64,000 nucleotides of DNA, taken from positions 17,030,691 to 17,094,690 of the forward strand of contig CP154955.1 in NCBI GenBank assembly GCA_039621445.1, read 5' to 3'. The position numbers and the translations under genes were made by a program. Each line of letters opens with the position of its first letter. The stretch's first letter is position 1. Shown here one piece after another: positions 63,003-64,000 of this stretch. This DNA is from Euglena gracilis. Lineage: Eukaryota > Euglenida > Euglenophyceae > Euglenales. A model generated the notes under the pieces. That model had not been told where the DNA came from and did no database searches. It saw nothing but the letters and a program-made list of their open reading frames with translations.

Positions 63003-63170
63003 CCGGCGGGGGCCGGGGCGGTAGTAGCTGGAGGCGCTGCTGGCGCGGCTGGAGATGGAGGGCCGCCGGCACGGCGTGGAGTGGCGGCTGTCGGAGTCCC
63101 GGCCATGCCATGGCCCCCCTGGCACCTCCTCAGGGACAGCCGCAGCCGCTCGGCTCTCACCTGCATCCAT
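63003..63170 (-). CDS. Exon or first exon with high GC3, Ser/Arg-rich
   Basis: The minus frame from an ATG at 63170 (ATGGCATGGATGC) reads MDAGESRAAAAVPEEVPGG then RDSDSRHSTPCRRPSISSR and ASSASSYYRPGP, ending in a C-run at 63002. GC3 is about 95% in the second half. A GCATGGATGCAG acceptor would instead start the exon at ESRAAAA. Ser/Arg-rich disordered character. Confidence 0.45.
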
Positions 63171-63335
63171 GCCATCAAAAATTGTCTGATTCCGGACCCC
63201 ACCCTACCCCCTACCCACGACTGGCTGGAACCCGCATCCAAACAGCCACGTGACTATGGTCTAAAAGCCATGCAGTCGCTTTCATTGCCACCCCTCACAA
63301 CTTGCCTTCCTCCTTTCCCACGTCGCAGTGTTACT

Positions 63336-63480
63336 TAGGCGGCGCACCTTGCACTTGAGTTTTTTTTCTTTGCGGATGTGCGCAATTGCGCAAATCGACA
63401 TTTTTTTTTACAATTTCCTTGAACCGCCGAAAGCACCTGGTGAAACAGCAATATTTAAGGTTTAAACCTCACGATACAGG
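63336..63480. repeat. Family G end plus AT-rich sequence
   Basis: ACTTAGGCGGCGCACCTTGC with ACTTGAG matches the right end at 3505-3530 in inverted orientation. It is followed by TGTGCGCAATTGCGCAAATC, related to the palindromic units at 63800-64000. Confidence 0.6.
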
Positions 63481-63484
63481 TTAG

Positions 63485-63688
63485 GAAACAAAAGGGTCTC
63501 ACGCTATCATCCTAACGAGCTGTCTGGTGCGTCTGGAGCGACAGATTGGTGTTGTCATCTGTGAAACAGGTGGGTTGTACACCCTGGCTGTTACGACTAT
63601 GGATTTCCATGCTGCCTGTAACTGGCAGGTGATGCACACCTGTTTGACAGGGACAGACTATCCATCATTTGGACAACGTGATGTGCAG
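63485..63688 (+). CDS. Internal exon, hypothetical protein
   Basis: After CACGATACAGGTTAG the plus frame is open for exactly 68 codons in phase 0 to a strong donor GTGCAG|GTAAAA. It reads GSHAIILTSCLVRLERQIGV, VICETGGLYTLAVTTMDFHA and ACNWQVMHTCLTGTDYPSFG. Hydrophobic strands alternate with short polar turns and there are four cysteines, suggesting a beta-rich fold. The frame also contains other CAG|GT sites, so internal splicing is possible. The continuation lies beyond the window. Family unknown. Confidence 0.6.
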
Positions 63689-63789
63689 GTAAAATTAAGC
63701 GACGATTGGTGGAAAAAAAAACTTTCCAGAACTCTGCTGCTACCAGACGGATCGAAATGTGTCTAACAATGGAACACGCACGACACAAA

Positions 63790-64000
63790 TTTATGAAATG
63801 AGGGTCGATGTGCGCATTTGCGCGCGCATCGACCACATGTGTATTTTGTGTAAGTGGTTGGTGTGCGCACATCGACCACTTGTGTATTTTTAGATGGTCG
63901 ATGTGCGCAAATGCGCACACCAACCACTTACAAATAAATAAGTGGTCGATGTGCGCAAATGCGCACACCAACCATCTGCACAAAATACAAATGTGGTTGG
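63790..64000. repeat. Palindromic ~40-bp repeats, truncated by the window end
   Basis: GTGGTCGATGTGCGCAAATG followed by CGCACACCAACCA occurs about four times in alternating orientation. GTGCGCAAATGCGCAC is itself a palindrome, and TGGTTGG/CCAACCA blocks let whole units pair. Confidence 0.85.

Overview
The window is nuclear DNA from a eukaryote with a large, repeat-bloated genome. There is no operon structure, ORFs longer than 300 bp are almost all translated repeats, and coding potential is limited to short exons with GT-AG borders. Long G/C homopolymers, (TG)n, (ATT)n and (GAT/GAC)n tracts, several satellite-like arrays and many terminal-inverted-repeat (TIR) or foldback elements make up most of the sequence. 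The organism cannot be named from sequence alone. A large-genome alga, plant or protist is plausible, but this is a guess.

Layout. 0-6.4 kb: scattered minus-strand exons, including a possible signal-peptide first exon (4839-4976) and a phase-consistent two-exon C-terminus (5976-6315). 6.9-15.2 kb: a greatly expanded copy of a composite TIR element. It holds a 19-bp array, an 11-unit 163-bp array, two hairpin arrays and a cluster of duplicated modules with ~150-bp foldbacks and tRNA-like copies. 15-25 kb: foldback and MITE-like elements, plus-strand exons (16149-16271, 17789-18202, 19124-19203, 21161-21384, 23651-23864) and a ~450-bp (TG)n tract. 25.0-25.4 kb: a two-exon minus-strand segment. 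25.6-27.0 kb: the short copy of the same composite element. 27.8-28.5 kb: a two-exon plus-strand gene end. 32.7-42.3 kb: small minus-strand exons with very high third-position GC. 40.9-41.3 kb: a foldback element holding an exon that resembles the 25-kb exon. 42.5-45 kb: foldback DNA and (ATT)n. 46.0-46.8 kb: the best gene model in the window, four plus-strand exons in matching phase ending at a stop. 47.4-51.9 kb: foldbacks, a 1.24-kb TIR element with 10-bp target-site duplications just upstream of an exon, and a hAT-like MITE with a 7-bp duplication. 52-64 kb: more isolated exons on both strands, foldbacks, and a palindromic array running off the window end.

No protein could be matched with confidence to a named family, so every gene call is hypothetical and gene symbols are left empty. 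Evidence for exons is splice-site context, agreement of intron phase between neighbouring exons, third-codon-position composition and peptide composition. Start and end uncertainty is stated in each entry. No rRNA gene, CRISPR array, intact tRNA or complete transposase gene was seen.
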